The translations under genes were made by a program, and so were the position numbers. The notes below the pieces were generated by a model, which was not told the DNA's origin, did no database searches, and saw only the letters and a list, made by a program, of their open reading frames with translations. Of a stretch of 64,000 nucleotides of DNA, positions 21,905 to 33,636 are shown in pieces (the first letter of the stretch is position 1; every line of letters starts with the position of its first letter). Source of the stretch: Deinandra increscens subsp. villosa (taxonomy: Eukaryota > Streptophyta > Magnoliopsida > Asterales > Asteraceae); NCBI GenBank assembly GCA_039602395.1, contig JBCNJP010000008.1:18978354-19042353 (forward strand), in the 5' to 3' direction.

Positions 21905-22889
21905 TGTTGGACTCGGTCTGCCCAAGACACATACTAGATTGATGTGGCTAGTACGTTATGATCCAAGACGGGTCATACCCAATAACGAGCTAGACAAACA
22001 CCCAATGGATATTTATTTAGATATGATCAATTAAATAAATGTCACTTATAGAAGATAATTAGAAATCGGTTTCTAATTAATTGAACTTATATTAAATCAT
22101 GTGGATGATTTAAATTATAGAAGCAAGATAAAAATGTTATTTAATTGGTTAAATAACATGTTACAAAACATATAAAAGGTTATATGTTATACTTCATTTT
22201 AGTACACAACATGTAATGTGTTACATGACTTAAGCATAGTGTCTAAATGAACAAAGACTAGAAAATGGACTAGGTTCATTGGAGGGTTTTAAAAGATTTT
22301 AAAAACCATTTTCCCCCTCCTTTTTCCCCCTCTAGAGCCGGCCTCCCACCCTCTTTATGAGGGTGGTTGAGCCTTTTTATTTAAACAAGACATATGGTCT
22401 TGAGATTGGGACTAGTCATTGATAGCATTTTGCCTTCTCCAATACTCAAGTTCTTTCTCTCTCTTCTTCCATTGCAAGAACACTTTTCTTGCTAGAAAAT
22501 CTGGAAATTGATTCCAAGATCTTGTTGGTTTCGGATTCAACAAGAGAGGAAGGAAGAGTTAGTCTTCAAGAAATCCTAGCAACAAGGGTGGTTGTTGCTT
22601 GAGCTCGTGGGTATCATCACTTGAGGCTTTCAAGTAAGATAGCAAGCCGGTTCATCTACATCATCTTCTTCACAATCTTGAGCTTGGAAGAAGGTATATC
22701 TAAAACCCCCTATGGTTGGTTTTAGTTTTGATAGCATGCATACATATTTGGATCCTCGGTTTTGGGTTTTATAATCAAGTGTTAAAATCGGTTTTAACAT
22801 CAACTAATCAAACTATGGTTTTGAATTTCCGCTGCGTTTTACATTTTAAGGAGTTAAAATGGCTTTGATAAGGTTCTTAAAACCCATCA
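21905..22889 (+). repeat. Element 5, 5' LTR
   Basis: TGTTGGACTCGG to CCATCA, 985 bp. A short hairpin ACCCTC/GAGGGT lies at about 22348-22364. The TATA region is not certain; TTTTTATTTAAACA near 22374 is one candidate. Confidence 0.93.
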
Positions 22890-22904
22890 ATGGCATCTAG
22901 AGCC
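22890..22904 (+). promoter_or_regulatory. Element 5 primer-binding site (variant tRNA-iMet type)
   Basis: ATGGCATCTAGAGCC directly follows the LTR. It differs from the usual TGGTATCAGAGC by small changes. Confidence 0.7.
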
Positions 22905-23424
22905 GCTTATATGGATGCATGCTTCAAAGAGCTAGTTGGTTAGCTCCACAAAACTCTTGGTTTTGGTTCCTCATACCACAAACCGAAAGTTTTGTTCATG
23001 GTTTCCCTTTGTCTTTCAAGATGCTTCACTAACATGCATGTGGTTATCTTGAAAGATTAAAACATTTTATCATTTTGTTGTTTTTGTTGTTTGGACAACA
23101 AACCCAAGTTTTCGGTTTTGTGTTGGACCGAAAAAAGGAAATGGGTTAAAAGGGAACCATTTGTACATATGGATGTATTTTTAGATATATGTTTGGTGCA
23201 TAAAGCCTAGCCAAAAGACCTTGTGATTGTTTGTGATGAATGTTTGTGCTTGTTGTAATTATTCAAAAGTTGTAATAATTTCAAGTTCCTTATTTTGGGC
23301 ATGTAATCTATTTATTTCATTTGGTATGTAATGTAATAGATTAGGTGCATTTTGTTTTACTAGAAAAATGTATTAGGATCCATATTTTGTAAAAAGGAAG
23401 AATGCACAAGATGGAGGATCTTGG

Positions 23425-23745
23425 ATGCCCAAAGGAGTCAAGCAAAACACAACCAAAGGAGGTCACTTGAAGCATTTGGATGCGGGGTCAAGTGGGAGTT
23501 CACAACACATCACTTGTGTTTTGTCCCTTAGGAGAGAGACCGAGACACTCCTTTTAAATAGCAGGAGTACTTCTGCACCCCTGCTACAGGTAACAAGTGT
23601 TGTCCCAGAAACACCCCTGTTACTGCTAAAAGGTGTTGTCCATGACACACTCCTGTTACGGCTAGCAGGTGTTGTCAATAGTTGGCTATGGCTATGCACC
23701 TATTTTATTATGCTTGTGTGGTTGTTTATTTTCATGTTTGGATGA
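23425..23745 (+). other. Leader ORF and hairpin repeats of element 5
   Basis: A 106-codon ORF lies in the 1.6-kb leader, 0.77 kb before gag. Its DNA has a threefold repeat with a CCTG-TAC/GGTGTTGTC core (about 23576-23676), in which ACACC/GGTGT arms can pair. The peptide is Leu/Val-rich with a hydrophobic C-terminus. It is more likely a by-product of repeated RNA structure than a real protein, but as an upstream ORF it could limit gag translation. Confidence 0.35.
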
Positions 23746-24062
23746 TATTTGGATATGCATGCTAAAACAAACTAATAAACATTAACAAGCTAAAACTGGT
23801 TCTTAAAATATCATTAACAAAGACTAATAAAATGGGTTTTATTAAGTTGATGATGATTTATCAATAAAATGGGTTTTATTAAAAGAACCATGAAATATGG
23901 ATTTCAAACAACACTAGGGTACCATACATTTGAATGCATGTGAATTGTATGGTACATAGAGTTTTCTACACTAGAATTATGAAAACTAAAAACGACCCTT
24001 TTGAAAACAAGTTTAAACGCCATCCTTTTGTACAACACTCAATTTGCTTGTAAACTCTTTAT

Positions 24063-24377
24063 GGGATAAAGGTCACCTAACCGTATTTGAGGGAACTTGT
24101 ATATTTGAGGTAGGTTTACCATGTATGTGGGATAAAGGTCACCTAACCACTTACATGTGTAAATTTACACGTGTGTATAAGTAGGACAACTTGATTTGGG
24201 GACCATGTGAATAGGGTCACCGAAGCATGGGGAACCAAAGGCATTGATGGGATTAAACATGCCAACTAAACATAAGATGTTTAATCAATCCCATACTACT
24301 AGAAGTTGCAAAGAGTTGCAATTGTCAAACGTTGACTACCTTGTTAATTTAAGTCATGGGATAAAGGTCACCTAACC
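24063..24377 (+). repeat. Element 5 leader motif GGGATAAAGGTCACCTAACC, three copies
   Basis: The 20-mer occurs at about 24063, 24128 and 24358, all in the same orientation, with a weaker relative (AGGGTCACCGAAG) near 24214. It lies between the primer-binding site and gag, where packaging signals usually occur. Confidence 0.6.
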
Positions 24378-24510
24378 ACAACTTAAATGTAACGTTGGAT
24401 TCTAGGTTTTAATTTATTAATTGTCTATGAGACATAAAAGGGTATTAATTAAATTAAAAGGTTAATATTGATATCAAAGATACTTAATAGAACTTTGTTA
24501 AATTTTGTAG

Positions 24511-27500
24511 ATGGCCAATAATAACGAAATCATCCCCGCCACAAACGTCCATAACCTATCGCTAAGATCCATCTTAGACAAGAATCGTCTCAACCAAGAC
24601 AACTTTGTGGATTGGTACCGCAACTTGAGAATTGTTCTCAAACAAGAAAAGAAGTCTTATGTGTTGGACGATCCTATCCCCGACGAACCCGATGTCGAAG
24701 ACGTTGAGGCTTATGCCGATTGGGTGAAGTACACCGAGGACTCCGTCCAAGTTTCATGCCTCATGCTAGCAAGTATGATCCCCGAGCTACAAAAGGATTT
24801 AGAGAATCATGGGGCATACGACATGATATGCCAATTGAAGGAAATGTTCCAACAAAAGGCAAGAACCGAGCGCTTCGAAACGGTTCGAGCACTCCATGCA
24901 TGTCGTATGGACGAGTCACAAACGGTTTCATCCTATGTTCTTAAGATGAAAAGCCTCATTGATCGTCTTGAAAGGCTCAATTGTCCCGTTTCAAAAGAGT
25001 TGGCTACGGATTTGATCCTCAACTCTTTGTCAAAGAAGTTTGACACTTTTGTATTGAATTACAATATGAATGGTTGGGAGAAGACCATTCCCGAGCTTCA
25101 TGGGATGCTCAAAACGGCCGAGCAAGGGATGGGCAAAAGTGTTGTGCCCGTTCTAACGATCAATGAAGGTAGTAGCAAGAAAAGGTCTCGCTCTACCTCT
25201 AGTTCCTCAAAGGCAAAGGTTGCCAAAGGAAAGGGATTCGTCAAGGGGAAGGGCAAGAAAGAAAACCCCAAACCGAAGGAGAAGAAGCAAAAGATTGCTT
25301 CAAATGATCCATGCTTTGAGTGTGGTGAGGTAGGACATTGGAAGAGGAATTGTCCAACCTATCTCAAAGGGTTGAAAGAAAAGAAAAATGAAGGTCAAAC
25401 CTCGGGTAAGACCTTTATGATTTATATTGAGCTTAATGCCATTTCTTCTAACACATGGGTATTGGATACCGGATGTGGAACTCATATATGTAATATGTTG
25501 CAGGGGTTCAAAAGAAATAGGCAATTGAAGGCGGGAGAAGTTAGTCTCTTCATGGGCAATGGAGCGAAAGTTCAAGTTGAAGCCCAAGGAGACTACATTT
25601 TGGAACTTCCAAGTGGTTTGGAAGTAATTTTGAATAATGTATTATATGCTCCTAGTTTGACTAGGAACATAATTTCCGTTTCCCGTTTAAGACATTTTGG
25701 ATATGATTTTAAATTTGTTAACAATGATATCCATGTTTCAATGAATGACGTGTTTTATTTTAAAGCTAGCCCTTTAAATGGTATTTATGAATTGGTTCAT
25801 GAAAACACATCATACAATAGCTCAATGTATCAAACTAACACCAAGAGACTCAAAAGAGATTTGAGTGACACCTACATTTGGCATTGCCGCCTTGGTCACA
25901 TAAATAAGAACCGCATACTAGCGTTACAAAAGAGTGGTCTTTTGAAAACAAATGATAATGATTCCTATGAAGTATGCGAATCTTGCCTACAAGGCAAGAT
26001 GACTAAGGCACCTTTTAGTGGCACCACCGAAAGAGCAAAAGATTTTCTAGGGATCATACATTCGGATGTATGTGGACCTTTTAAGCCAACATCTAGGAAT
26101 GGTGAAAGATACTTCATCACCTTTACCGACGACTATAGTCGCTATGGGTATGTGTACTTGTTAGCACACAAGGATGAAGCTTTTGAAATATTCAAAATCT
26201 TCAAGAATGAAGTAGAAAATCAACTCAACAAGACAATAAAGATCCTTCGTTCGGATAGAGGAGGTGAATACCTTAGCAATGAATTTCAAAACTATCTTCG
26301 GAGTTGTGGGATTGTCTCACAACTTAGTCCACCTCGAACACCACAACATAATGGTGTATCGGAGAGGAGGAATCGAACCCTATTGGATATGGTTCGATCT
26401 ATGATGAGTAGAAGTTCCTTACCTCTATCATTTTGGGGTTATGCCCTACTCTCAGCGGCCCGTATTTTGAATATGGCCCCAACCAAGAAAGTGGAAAGGA
26501 CACCTTTAGAGTTATGGCATGGAAGGGTTCCATCCTTATCTTATCTAAAGGTGTGGGGTTGTGAAGCTTATGTAAAGCATGATGCTTCAAACAAGCTAGA
26601 TCCCCGGTCCACTAAGTGTATATTTGTAGGATATCCTAGAGATTCTATAGGATATTACTTCTACAATCCAACAGAGCAAAAGGTATTTATTGCTAGAAAG
26701 GCCGAGTTTTTGGAAACTAAGTTCCTTATGGAAGGAACTAGTGCAAGAACGGTGGAACTTGAGGAGGATCAAGAACCACAAGCTGATACACGTTTGGTTG
26801 AAACTAGCCCTCAACAAGAAATTGTTGAAGATGATCAAATGGTTGATCAAAACACAAACAACGTTCGTAGATCCGGTAGAACTAGTAGTCCACCCGAAAG
26901 ATATGGATTTTTCATGGAGGGATGCTATGTGGTAGATTCGGATGAACCAACCACTTATCGTGATGCAATGTCCGATTCCGAATCAGAAAAATGGTTGGAA
27001 GCCATGAACGTTGAGATGCAATCCATGCATGATAACCAAGTATGGGACTTGGTAGAGCGACCTCCTAACTCCAAGGTAGTTGGAAGTAAGTGGGTTTTCA
27101 AGAAGAAAACCGACATGCATGGAAACTTAGACACATTTAAAGCTCGACTTGTAGCAAAAGGTTTCACTCAAACTCAAGGGGTTGATTATGATGAAACTTT
27201 CTCGCCTGTAGCAATGCTAAAGTCGATAAGGATATTATTTGCCATAGCCGCCCATTATGATTATGAGATATGGCAATTGGATGTCAAAACGGCTTTCCTA
27301 AATGGATATCTTGAGGAAGATGTCTATATGGCTCAGCCCGAGGGTTTTGTCGATCCAAAACATCCTAACAAAGTGTGTAAGTTAAAGAAATCAATCTATG
27401 GATTGAAACAAGCATCAAGGAGTTGGAATCAGCGTTTTGATGAAGAAATAAAGAAATTTGGCTTCATCAAGAACGAGGATGAGGCTTGTGTGTATAAGAA

Positions 27501-28527
27501 GGCTAGTGGGAGTATAATAACTTTTCTAGTATTGTATGTAGATGACATACTACTATTTGGGAATGACATTCCAACCTTGGAAGGTGTAAAAGCCTGGCTT
27601 GGAAGTTGCTTTTCCATCAAGGATCTTGGTGAAGCCACCTATATTTTGGGAATAAAGATCTATAGGGATAGATCAAGGCGCCTGATAGGTTTGAATCAAA
27701 GTGCATACATTGACAAAGTCTTGAAAAGGTTCAAGATGGAGAACTCTAAGAAAGGTTTGGTACCTATTCAAAAGGGGACTATATTGAGTAGGACTCAATG
27801 TCCAAGCTCAAAGGTTGAGCAAGACAAAATGAAAGGAATCCCATATGCGTCTGCTATTGGATCGATTATGTATGCTATGATATGCACTAGACCGGACGTG
27901 TCATGCGCCTTAAGCATGACAAGTAGATACCAACAGAATCCAGGAAATAGCCATTGGATGGCTGTCAAAAGTATATTAAAATATCTTAGAAGGTCTAAGG
28001 ATATGTTCTTAATATATGGATCCGATGAGAAGGAACTCGTTGTAAGGGGTTACACGGATGCGAGTTTCCAAACGGATCGAGATGATTCTCGTTCACAATC
28101 GGGGTATATCTTCATTATGAATGGAGGGGCGGTCTCTTGGAAGAGCTCAAAGCAAGATGTGGTTGCGTTGTCCACTACGGAATCAGAATACATCGCCGCA
28201 TCTTTGGCCGCGCAAGAAGCCGCATGGTTGAAGAAATTTATTGCCGAACTAGGGGTTGTTCCTACCATTCAAGGACCCCTAGAGATCCTTTGTGATAACG
28301 AGGGAGCGATTGCTCAAATCAAGGAACCTCGTGATCATCAAAAGGTAAGGCACATCGAGCGGAGATTCAACTACATAAGGGATGAAGTTGCAAAGGGAAA
28401 GATATGTATTCGCAAAGTTCACACCAATGACAATGTCGCTGATCCACTCACGAAGCTCCTAGAACACCCAAAGCATGAGGGTCATGTTTGTGCCATGGGA
28501 CTTCGACATTCTAGTGATTGGATATGA
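24511..28527 (+). CDS. Element 5 gag-pol polyprotein (intact, 1338 aa)
   Basis: A single open frame encodes all copia functions. Residues about 1-250 form the gag with its capsid-like domain; CFECGEVGHWKRNC (268-281) is the zinc knuckle; the protease catalytic Asp is at 319 (VLDTGCGTH). Integrase follows with its HHCC zinc region (WHCRLGH ... CESCLQGK) and catalytic Asp 519 (HSDVCGPF), Asp 582 (LRSDRGGEY) and Glu 618 (GVSERRN), giving D-62-D-35-E spacing. Reverse transcriptase has LDVKTAFLNG and YVDD at 1009-1012. RNase H has TDASF (Asp 1183) and STTESEY. The length is normal for plant copia. I see no stop, frameshift or missing catalytic residue. The ATG at 24511 is the first in frame, about 1.6 kb after the LTR. 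Confidence 0.95.
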   Translation: MANNNEIIPATNVHNLSLRSILDKNRLNQDNFVDWYRNLRIVLKQEKKSYVLDDPIPDEPDVEDVEAYADWVKYTEDSVQVSCLMLASMIPELQKDLENHGAYDMICQLKEMFQQKARTERFETVRALHACRMDESQTVSSYVLKMKSLIDRLERLNCPVSKELATDLILNSLSKKFDTFVLNYNMNGWEKTIPELHGMLKTAEQGMGKSVVPVLTINEGSSKKRSRSTSSSSKAKVAKGKGFVKGKGKKENPKPKEKKQKIASNDPCFECGEVGHWKRNCPTYLKGLKEKKNEGQTSGKTFMIYIELNAISSNTWVLDTGCGTHICNMLQGFKRNRQLKAGEVSLFMGNGAKVQVEAQGDYILELPSGLEVILNNVLYAPSLTRNIISVSRLRHFGYDFKFVNNDIHVSMNDVFYFKASPLNGIYELVHENTSYNSSMYQTNTKRLKRDLSDTYIWHCRLGHINKNRILALQKSGLLKTNDNDSYEVCESCLQGKMTKAPFSGTTERAKDFLGIIHSDVCGPFKPTSRNGERYFITFTDDYSRYGYVYLLAHKDEAFEIFKIFKNEVENQLNKTIKILRSDRGGEYLSNEFQNYLRSCGIVSQLSPPRTPQHNGVSERRNRTLLDMVRSMMSRSSLPLSFWGYALLSAARILNMAPTKKVERTPLELWHGRVPSLSYLKVWGCEAYVKHDASNKLDPRSTKCIFVGYPRDSIGYYFYNPTEQKVFIARKAEFLETKFLMEGTSARTVELEEDQEPQADTRLVETSPQQEIVEDDQMVDQNTNNVRRSGRTSSPPERYGFFMEGCYVVDSDEPTTYRDAMSDSESEKWLEAMNVEMQSMHDNQVWDLVERPPNSKVVGSKWVFKKKTDMHGNLDTFKARLVAKGFTQTQGVDYDETFSPVAMLKSIRILFAIAAHYDYEIWQLDVKTAFLNGYLEEDVYMAQPEGFVDPKHPNKVCKLKKSIYGLKQASRSWNQRFDEEIKKFGFIKNEDEACVYKKASGSIITFLVLYVDDILLFGNDIPTLEGVKAWLGSCFSIKDLGEATYILGIKIYRDRSRRLIGLNQSAYIDKVLKRFKMENSKKGLVPIQKGTILSRTQCPSSKVEQDKMKGIPYASAIGSIMYAMICTRPDVSCALSMTSRYQQNPGNSHWMAVKSILKYLRRSKDMFLIYGSDEKELVVRGYTDASFQTDRDDSRSQSGYIFIMNGGAVSWKSSKQDVVALSTTESEYIAASLAAQEAAWLKKFIAELGVVPTIQGPLEILCDNEGAIAQIKEPRDHQKVRHIERRFNYIRDEVAKGKICIRKVHTNDNVADPLTKLLEHPKHEGHVCAMGLRHSSDWI

Positions 28528-29309
28528 TTTATGTTTTGTATTTGGATATCGGAACAATTGGTATTTTGACACTTTTATATGAATGTGGGATTTCATTTAA
28601 AATTGTGTAGTGTTCCATTTTTGCATGTTTAAATCCGTGAATAAGTTACTTGTTCTAAATGTCCGTAGTCGATCATATTTGTGGGAACAAATCTGAAGGT
28701 AAGACTATTATGAACTTGGATTGGTGGATATTCATAAGGTATGAATATGGAGCAATGGGTTGCTACCAAGGTTCATAGATATTTGTGGGAGACAAATATT
28801 GGACGACCCGCTCTCAAGTCTTACCCCATGGAATCTTAATTGATTGATCATAAGTAAGCTTGAGTAAAGGAGAATATCATTTGTATCCTCTGACCTGAGA
28901 TACATATTGGGTCTTGATATTCACCAAGCATTATGCTTTGACTTAGCTCTTCGCTGTTCTGAAACATGGCAGTACATAAGGCTAAGCTCAAGCATAGTAC
29001 TAGGTGTTTGTGAGAGACGTATGTAGTCAAGATGGAATTTGTCCCTCTTATTCGTTGAGAGTTAAATGTCTAAGGCCTGAATTAAGTTAAATCTAATAGA
29101 GAGTGATCACTCTATGTCTCTAGGATTTAACATGACATTTGTGACAAAAGGATAAATGATCGTTTCACCTAAAACATTTCAAGTGGTGACTTGAAGGAGA
29201 TGATGTTATTGAATGGCACTAAGTCATGCGTATTAGGGGTAACAAACCGTTGTTAGGCGGTATTTGTTGCTTGCATCAATCTTCTATGAATCTTGTGCAA
29301 GTGGGAGAT
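28528..29309 (+). other. Element 5, 3' noncoding region and polypurine tract
   Basis: About 780 bp with no ORF of note. It contains related phrases such as ATTTGTGGGA-ACAAAT near 28677 and 28789, which can form small stems. It ends in GTGGGAGAT next to the 3' LTR. Confidence 0.6.
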
Positions 29310-30294
29310 TGTTGGACTCGGTCTGCCCAAGACACATACTAGATTGATGTGGCTAGTACGTTATGATCCAAGACGGGTCATACCCAATAACGAGCTAGAC
29401 AAACACCCAATGGATATTTATTTAGATATGATCAATTAAATAAATGTCACTTATAGAAGATAATTAGAAATCGGTTTCTAATTAATTGAACTTATATTAA
29501 ATCATGTGGATGATTTAAATTATAGAAGCAAGATAAAAATGTTATTTAATTGGTTAAATAACATGTTACAAAACATATAAAAGGTTATATGTTATACTTC
29601 ATTTTAGTACACAACATGTAATGTGTTACATGACTTAAGCATAGTGTCTAAATGAACAAAGACTAGAAAATGGACTAGGTTCATTGGAGGGTTTTAAAAG
29701 ATTTTAAAAACCATTTTCCCCCTCCTTTTTCCCCCTCTAGAGCCGGCCTCCCACCCTCTTTATGAGGGTGGTTGAGCCTTTTTATTTAAACAAGACATAT
29801 GGTCTTGAGATTGGGACTAGTCATTGATAGCATTTTGCCTTCTCCAATACTCAAGTTCTTTCTCTCTCTTCTTCCATTGCAAGAACACTTTTCTTGCTAG
29901 AAAATCTGGAAATTGATTCCAAGATCTTGTTGGTTTCGGATTCAACAAGAGAGGAAGGAAGAGTTAGTCTTCAAGAAATCCTAGCAACAAGGGTGGTTGT
30001 TGCTTGAGCTCGTGGGTATCATCACTTGAGGCTTTCAAGTAAGATAGCAAGCCGGTTCATCTACATCATCTTCTTCACAATCTTGAGCTTGGAAGAAGGT
30101 ATATCTAAAACCCCCTATGGTTGGTTTTAGTTTTGATAGCATGCATACATATTTGGATCCTCGGTTTTGGGTTTTATAATCAAGTGTTAAAATCGGTTTT
30201 AACATCAACTAATCAAACTATGGTTTTGAATTTCCGCTGCGTTTTACATTTTAAGGAGTTAAAATGGCTTTGATAAGGTTCTTAAAACCCATCA
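29310..30294 (+). repeat. Element 5, 3' LTR
   Basis: 985 bp, the same length as the 5' LTR, with no difference found when read side by side. Confidence 0.93.
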
Positions 30295-30299
30295 CATAC

Positions 30300-30689
30300 T
30301 CCTTCCCCTAAAAATTTGGCAAGATCTGTCGGGGGCATATTGTCATGCATTAAAACCCATGAAAAACACATTTTGACTTCTCAAATCAACCTAGCCAAGA
30401 CGAATACACACCAAAAAGAACTTAACGACTCACACACGAAAGATAAAAATAAACAAATACTTACCAAACCAAACATGAGAAAGTTTACAAGGGATCAAAC
30501 CGTATGAATCTGACCGAGGAACCCTTTTCAGCTTCAGTTACTCAACTTGTCCAGGTGATTGCCGGTATGTTTGTCCGCTTTAAACTCAAACCCGTTTAAT
30601 CCCAACCGAATGCGTCATGTTTAATATAGTACAATATTACCATCATGTTTAATTGTCCCCACACCCAAGCGTACACAGCAAAACCTACC
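30300..30689 (-). other. Element 2, 3' noncoding sequence resumed
   Basis: This continues the tandem repeat interrupted by element 5, then unique AT-rich sequence. No gene is seen. Confidence 0.5.
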
Positions 30690-31012
30690 CAACCTCAGAG
30701 TTTATTGAGGATTCACAAACCCCCAGCTTGAGGAACCATGCAACACCGTTATGACTACCACTTATTTCATTAACCATCAGATGGTGATCAGGTCGGCCGC
30801 TAAGCACGCAAAGAAGACCAACCGAGTGATTATTTATTCTCTTTTCTTTTTCATTTTTCATTTTTTTAATTTCTTTTTCATTTCTTTTTCTTTTCTTTTT
30901 ATTATGTGGTGTAGTCATGACAACAGAGACATGGCATGTGAGAGAGTGAATACTAGGTAATTACCACTCTCAACCCATTTTTGCCGGGACTCAGTCTTTT
31001 AAACCATGCAAC
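30690..31012 (-). ncRNA. Conserved three-part 3' structured module (element 2)
   Basis: Read leftward it holds, in order: block c (about 31012-30925, with ACTGAGTCCCGGCAAAAATG and a repeated GTATTCAC-like phrase), an A-rich stretch (30903-30838 on -), block b (30830-30776) and block a (30740-30690). Block b has nested pairs ATCA/TGAT, GGT/ACC and GGTC/GACC closing a loop with GCGTGCTTAGCGGCC. Block a has a CCTCA/TGAGG stem. The same blocks occur in the same order in element 4 at 56486-56800. Confidence 0.6.
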
Positions 31013-31767
31013 TTGGGATGGGAAACTAAACATATATATCTTTTAAGTTCAGTGCACTTTCATTGGAGGTCATAAGTTTAGGTCGAGCCTACCGAGCATA
31101 TCACCGTGGAGCTTGCCTTTCACTTCTGCCTTACGCGTGTCAGCCATCTCCAACCCGGATATTCATTTTACTTCCCCTGAACTTCTCAAAAACAAGACAC
31201 AAACAATTAAAAATTGAAAAGCACACTATTTTTGAGGGGTCAACTTTTTCTTCATCTTTACATTTCTTCCCATTGCTTTTTTATTTTTAATGTCACAATC
31301 TTGTGAACATCATTTTTCAGTTTTTTTTTTAAATAAAAAATAAAACACACAAACACACTTAAAAGAACAAAACACAAAATTTTGAAGATATCTGGCCAAG
31401 CTAACTTTCAAAGTATTGATTTGAAAATTTTAGAAAATTGGGTTTCATGACATGCACACTTCATTGCATTTGAAGTCAAACACATAATCAATCAACAGCT
31501 TAATTGAAACTTTAATGAAATAGGTTTGACTCAAAAGACCCTTTGCTGCCTCATCATTCAAACAACCAAATTAAGAACAGTACCTTTCATGATGATTTTG
31601 ACATTTTACCTCTCAAAGAGACATACCTTCCATTGTATAGATTACTTGACATGACATGAAGATACGTCTCCTAAACTGTGCCTGGAACAATCACTTATCA
31701 ACAAACAGATTAGTAATAAAAACGTTAGTGATAATCCTCCTTGATCGTTCCTGCACAGAGTGAGAGA
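31013..31767 (-). other. Element 2, noncoding between gag and structured module
   Basis: AT-rich, no gene seen. Pol would be expected here in an autonomous relative and is absent. Confidence 0.5.
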
Positions 31768-33636
31768 TTAGTTAGCTAATGGTACCCAGGCCATTGTTTT
31801 TCTGGGTACACCTGAGGAATCAATAAAAGATACTTCTTGTAAGAACATCCCCTTTGAAAAATCAGGAAGTTGGGATGGAACTGCCTTGATTTTTGGTTTC
31901 CAAGTTCCAGGTGATTTAACATTTGTTTTAGTCACCTTTGGAGTTGTGACTTTAGGTATTTCAACCTTCTTTGTTTTAGATTCATTTTTTAAAACAGTTT
32001 TAGTTACCTTGGGAGGGGTAACTTTGGGTTTTTCAAGTTTTGATTGCTTTGAAAATGGTTTCATCACCTTTTTCTGAAAATTTTGGTAACTTGGAAAGCT
32101 GTTGTTTTGATTTAAAGATTTTCTTTCAGCTTTGGCAGCACCCCAATGTTGATCAGAGGGTTTAACCTTAGGAGTAACAGTCTTCATTGCCTTAGGTTTC
32201 TACACCATCATCGGCTTAGACTTCACAGACTCCTGAGATGAAACCCTTTGAGTTTTCGGATAATAGGGTTCATAAGGGCGATAAAGACAGTTTCTACCAA
32301 TATGACCAGCGATGCCACAATTAAAACAAGTCTGCTTCTTTAGATAGAAGTCAGACGTGTACCCATTTGTCTTCGGTGGCTGATATGGAGCTGGTTTGCC
32401 TTGTGTATGCTTCTTTGGTTTGACTGCAGCTTCAGATTTGACTTTCTGCTGGTTTATTGAAGCCTGTGTCGAACCTGTCTTTACTGTCTTTGTGCTTCCT
32501 TGATTCTTTGACGTTGAAGCACCATTCTTGCAATTACAACGACAACTGCATGATCCAACTGAAGAAATGGGAGACACGGCTATTCCCTTGAGTTTTTCAT
32601 TCTTCACTCCAGCTGTTGGTTTCATACTCGGATGCTTGATGGTGATCTTTGGCCTCTCAACTTTAGGTTCACTTATCACTCCATCGGTTATTCCCTTGAA
32701 CTTGGAGGAGAAGGATGGTAATTCATATCCTACATCTAGTTCTTGGTCAAACATTGATCCAGATGTCATAAAGATCTTCCCCTCAGGCCGTGTCGTCAAG
32801 ATCACCTTTTCCCTTTTGACTTCGTCAATTACTTTGAAGCATGGGGTTTCAATTTTAGGGTATGGTTTCAACTCTATCCCAACTTCATCAGACTTAGAGT
32901 TGTGACACCTGTCATATTTCTGGCACTCAGCATCATTGTCCGATATATCCTTTACTCTTCCTTCACCATAAGTCATGTTTGCTTCATTATCAATTTCTTC
33001 TTGAGTCAATGGTGTAGTTCCAACCAAGACACTATCAATAGGAGGAGCAGCTTCTTTATAATCAGACTTGGTTCGTTCATCTTGTTCCTCACTAAGAAGT
33101 ATTCCTATAATGTCTCTGGGAACTGGTGGAGGACTAATGTTGTTTGCAGATAGAGACTTATCAGACTTTTCTGACCCAAACCAAGTTTTATCTTTCCCAA
33201 CTTGACCAGTTACAACAACATGTGACAATTCCTTTCCAGCATCGAGCATTCGCTGATTTCTTTCTTGATTGCATTCATACTTGACCTGTAGCTCATCATA
33301 TTTTTGCTGCAGTTCAGTTAATTTCTTTGTCAGCTCAGATATCTCAATCCTAGCCCGATCATATAAAATATTCTTCTCTGTTGCTAGCTTTCGATATTTC
33401 TCAATGTCTAGTTTTTGAGCTTTTACCTTCTCCTCATTCTTTTGCCATCTACCCCTGAATGAACTCCTTTCACATTTTATCTCAAACAGTTCTATCTCAT
33501 AATTTTTACAAATTTTCCTAAGTCCAGGAATTAAACGAGCACAAGTAGGATTGGGGCATATCTCAGTTTTGCCAACTTCATCTGCGAAAGCATCTCTGTC
33601 CTCAACTATATTCTTTTCTTCAACCACTGAACTCAT
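31768..33636 (-). pseudogene. Element 2 half-gag: coiled coil and zinc knuckle only, one stop
   Basis: One frame runs from ATG at 33634-33636 to the stop at 31768-31770, interrupted only by TAG at 32200-32202. It starts directly with the segment CPNPTCARLIPGLRKICKNY and GRWQKNEEKVKAQKLDI, which lies about 380 residues inside the gag of element 4. It has no capsid-like N-terminal domain. Then come a heptad-rich coiled coil, a long linker, the zinc knuckle CFNCGIAGHIGRNC, a Lys/Pro/Thr-rich repeat region and a final MAWVPLAN. The high identity with element 4 in the first 100 residues suggests this part is kept for a reason, perhaps binding to the gag of autonomous relatives. Apart from the one stop it is open over 623 codons. 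Confidence 0.75.

Larger units (their letters stand above)
21905..30294 (+). mobile_element. Element 5: complete Ty1/copia retrotransposon, very young
   Basis: Two 985-bp LTRs (21905-22889, 29310-30294) read the same by eye. A perfect 5-bp target duplication CATAC flanks them (21900-21904, 30295-30299). There is a primer-binding site, an uninterrupted 1338-codon gag-pol and a purine tract (GTGGGAGAT) before the 3' LTR. All parts needed for autonomous movement appear present, and identical LTRs imply recent insertion. It sits inside a tandem repeat of element 2. Confidence 0.95.
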
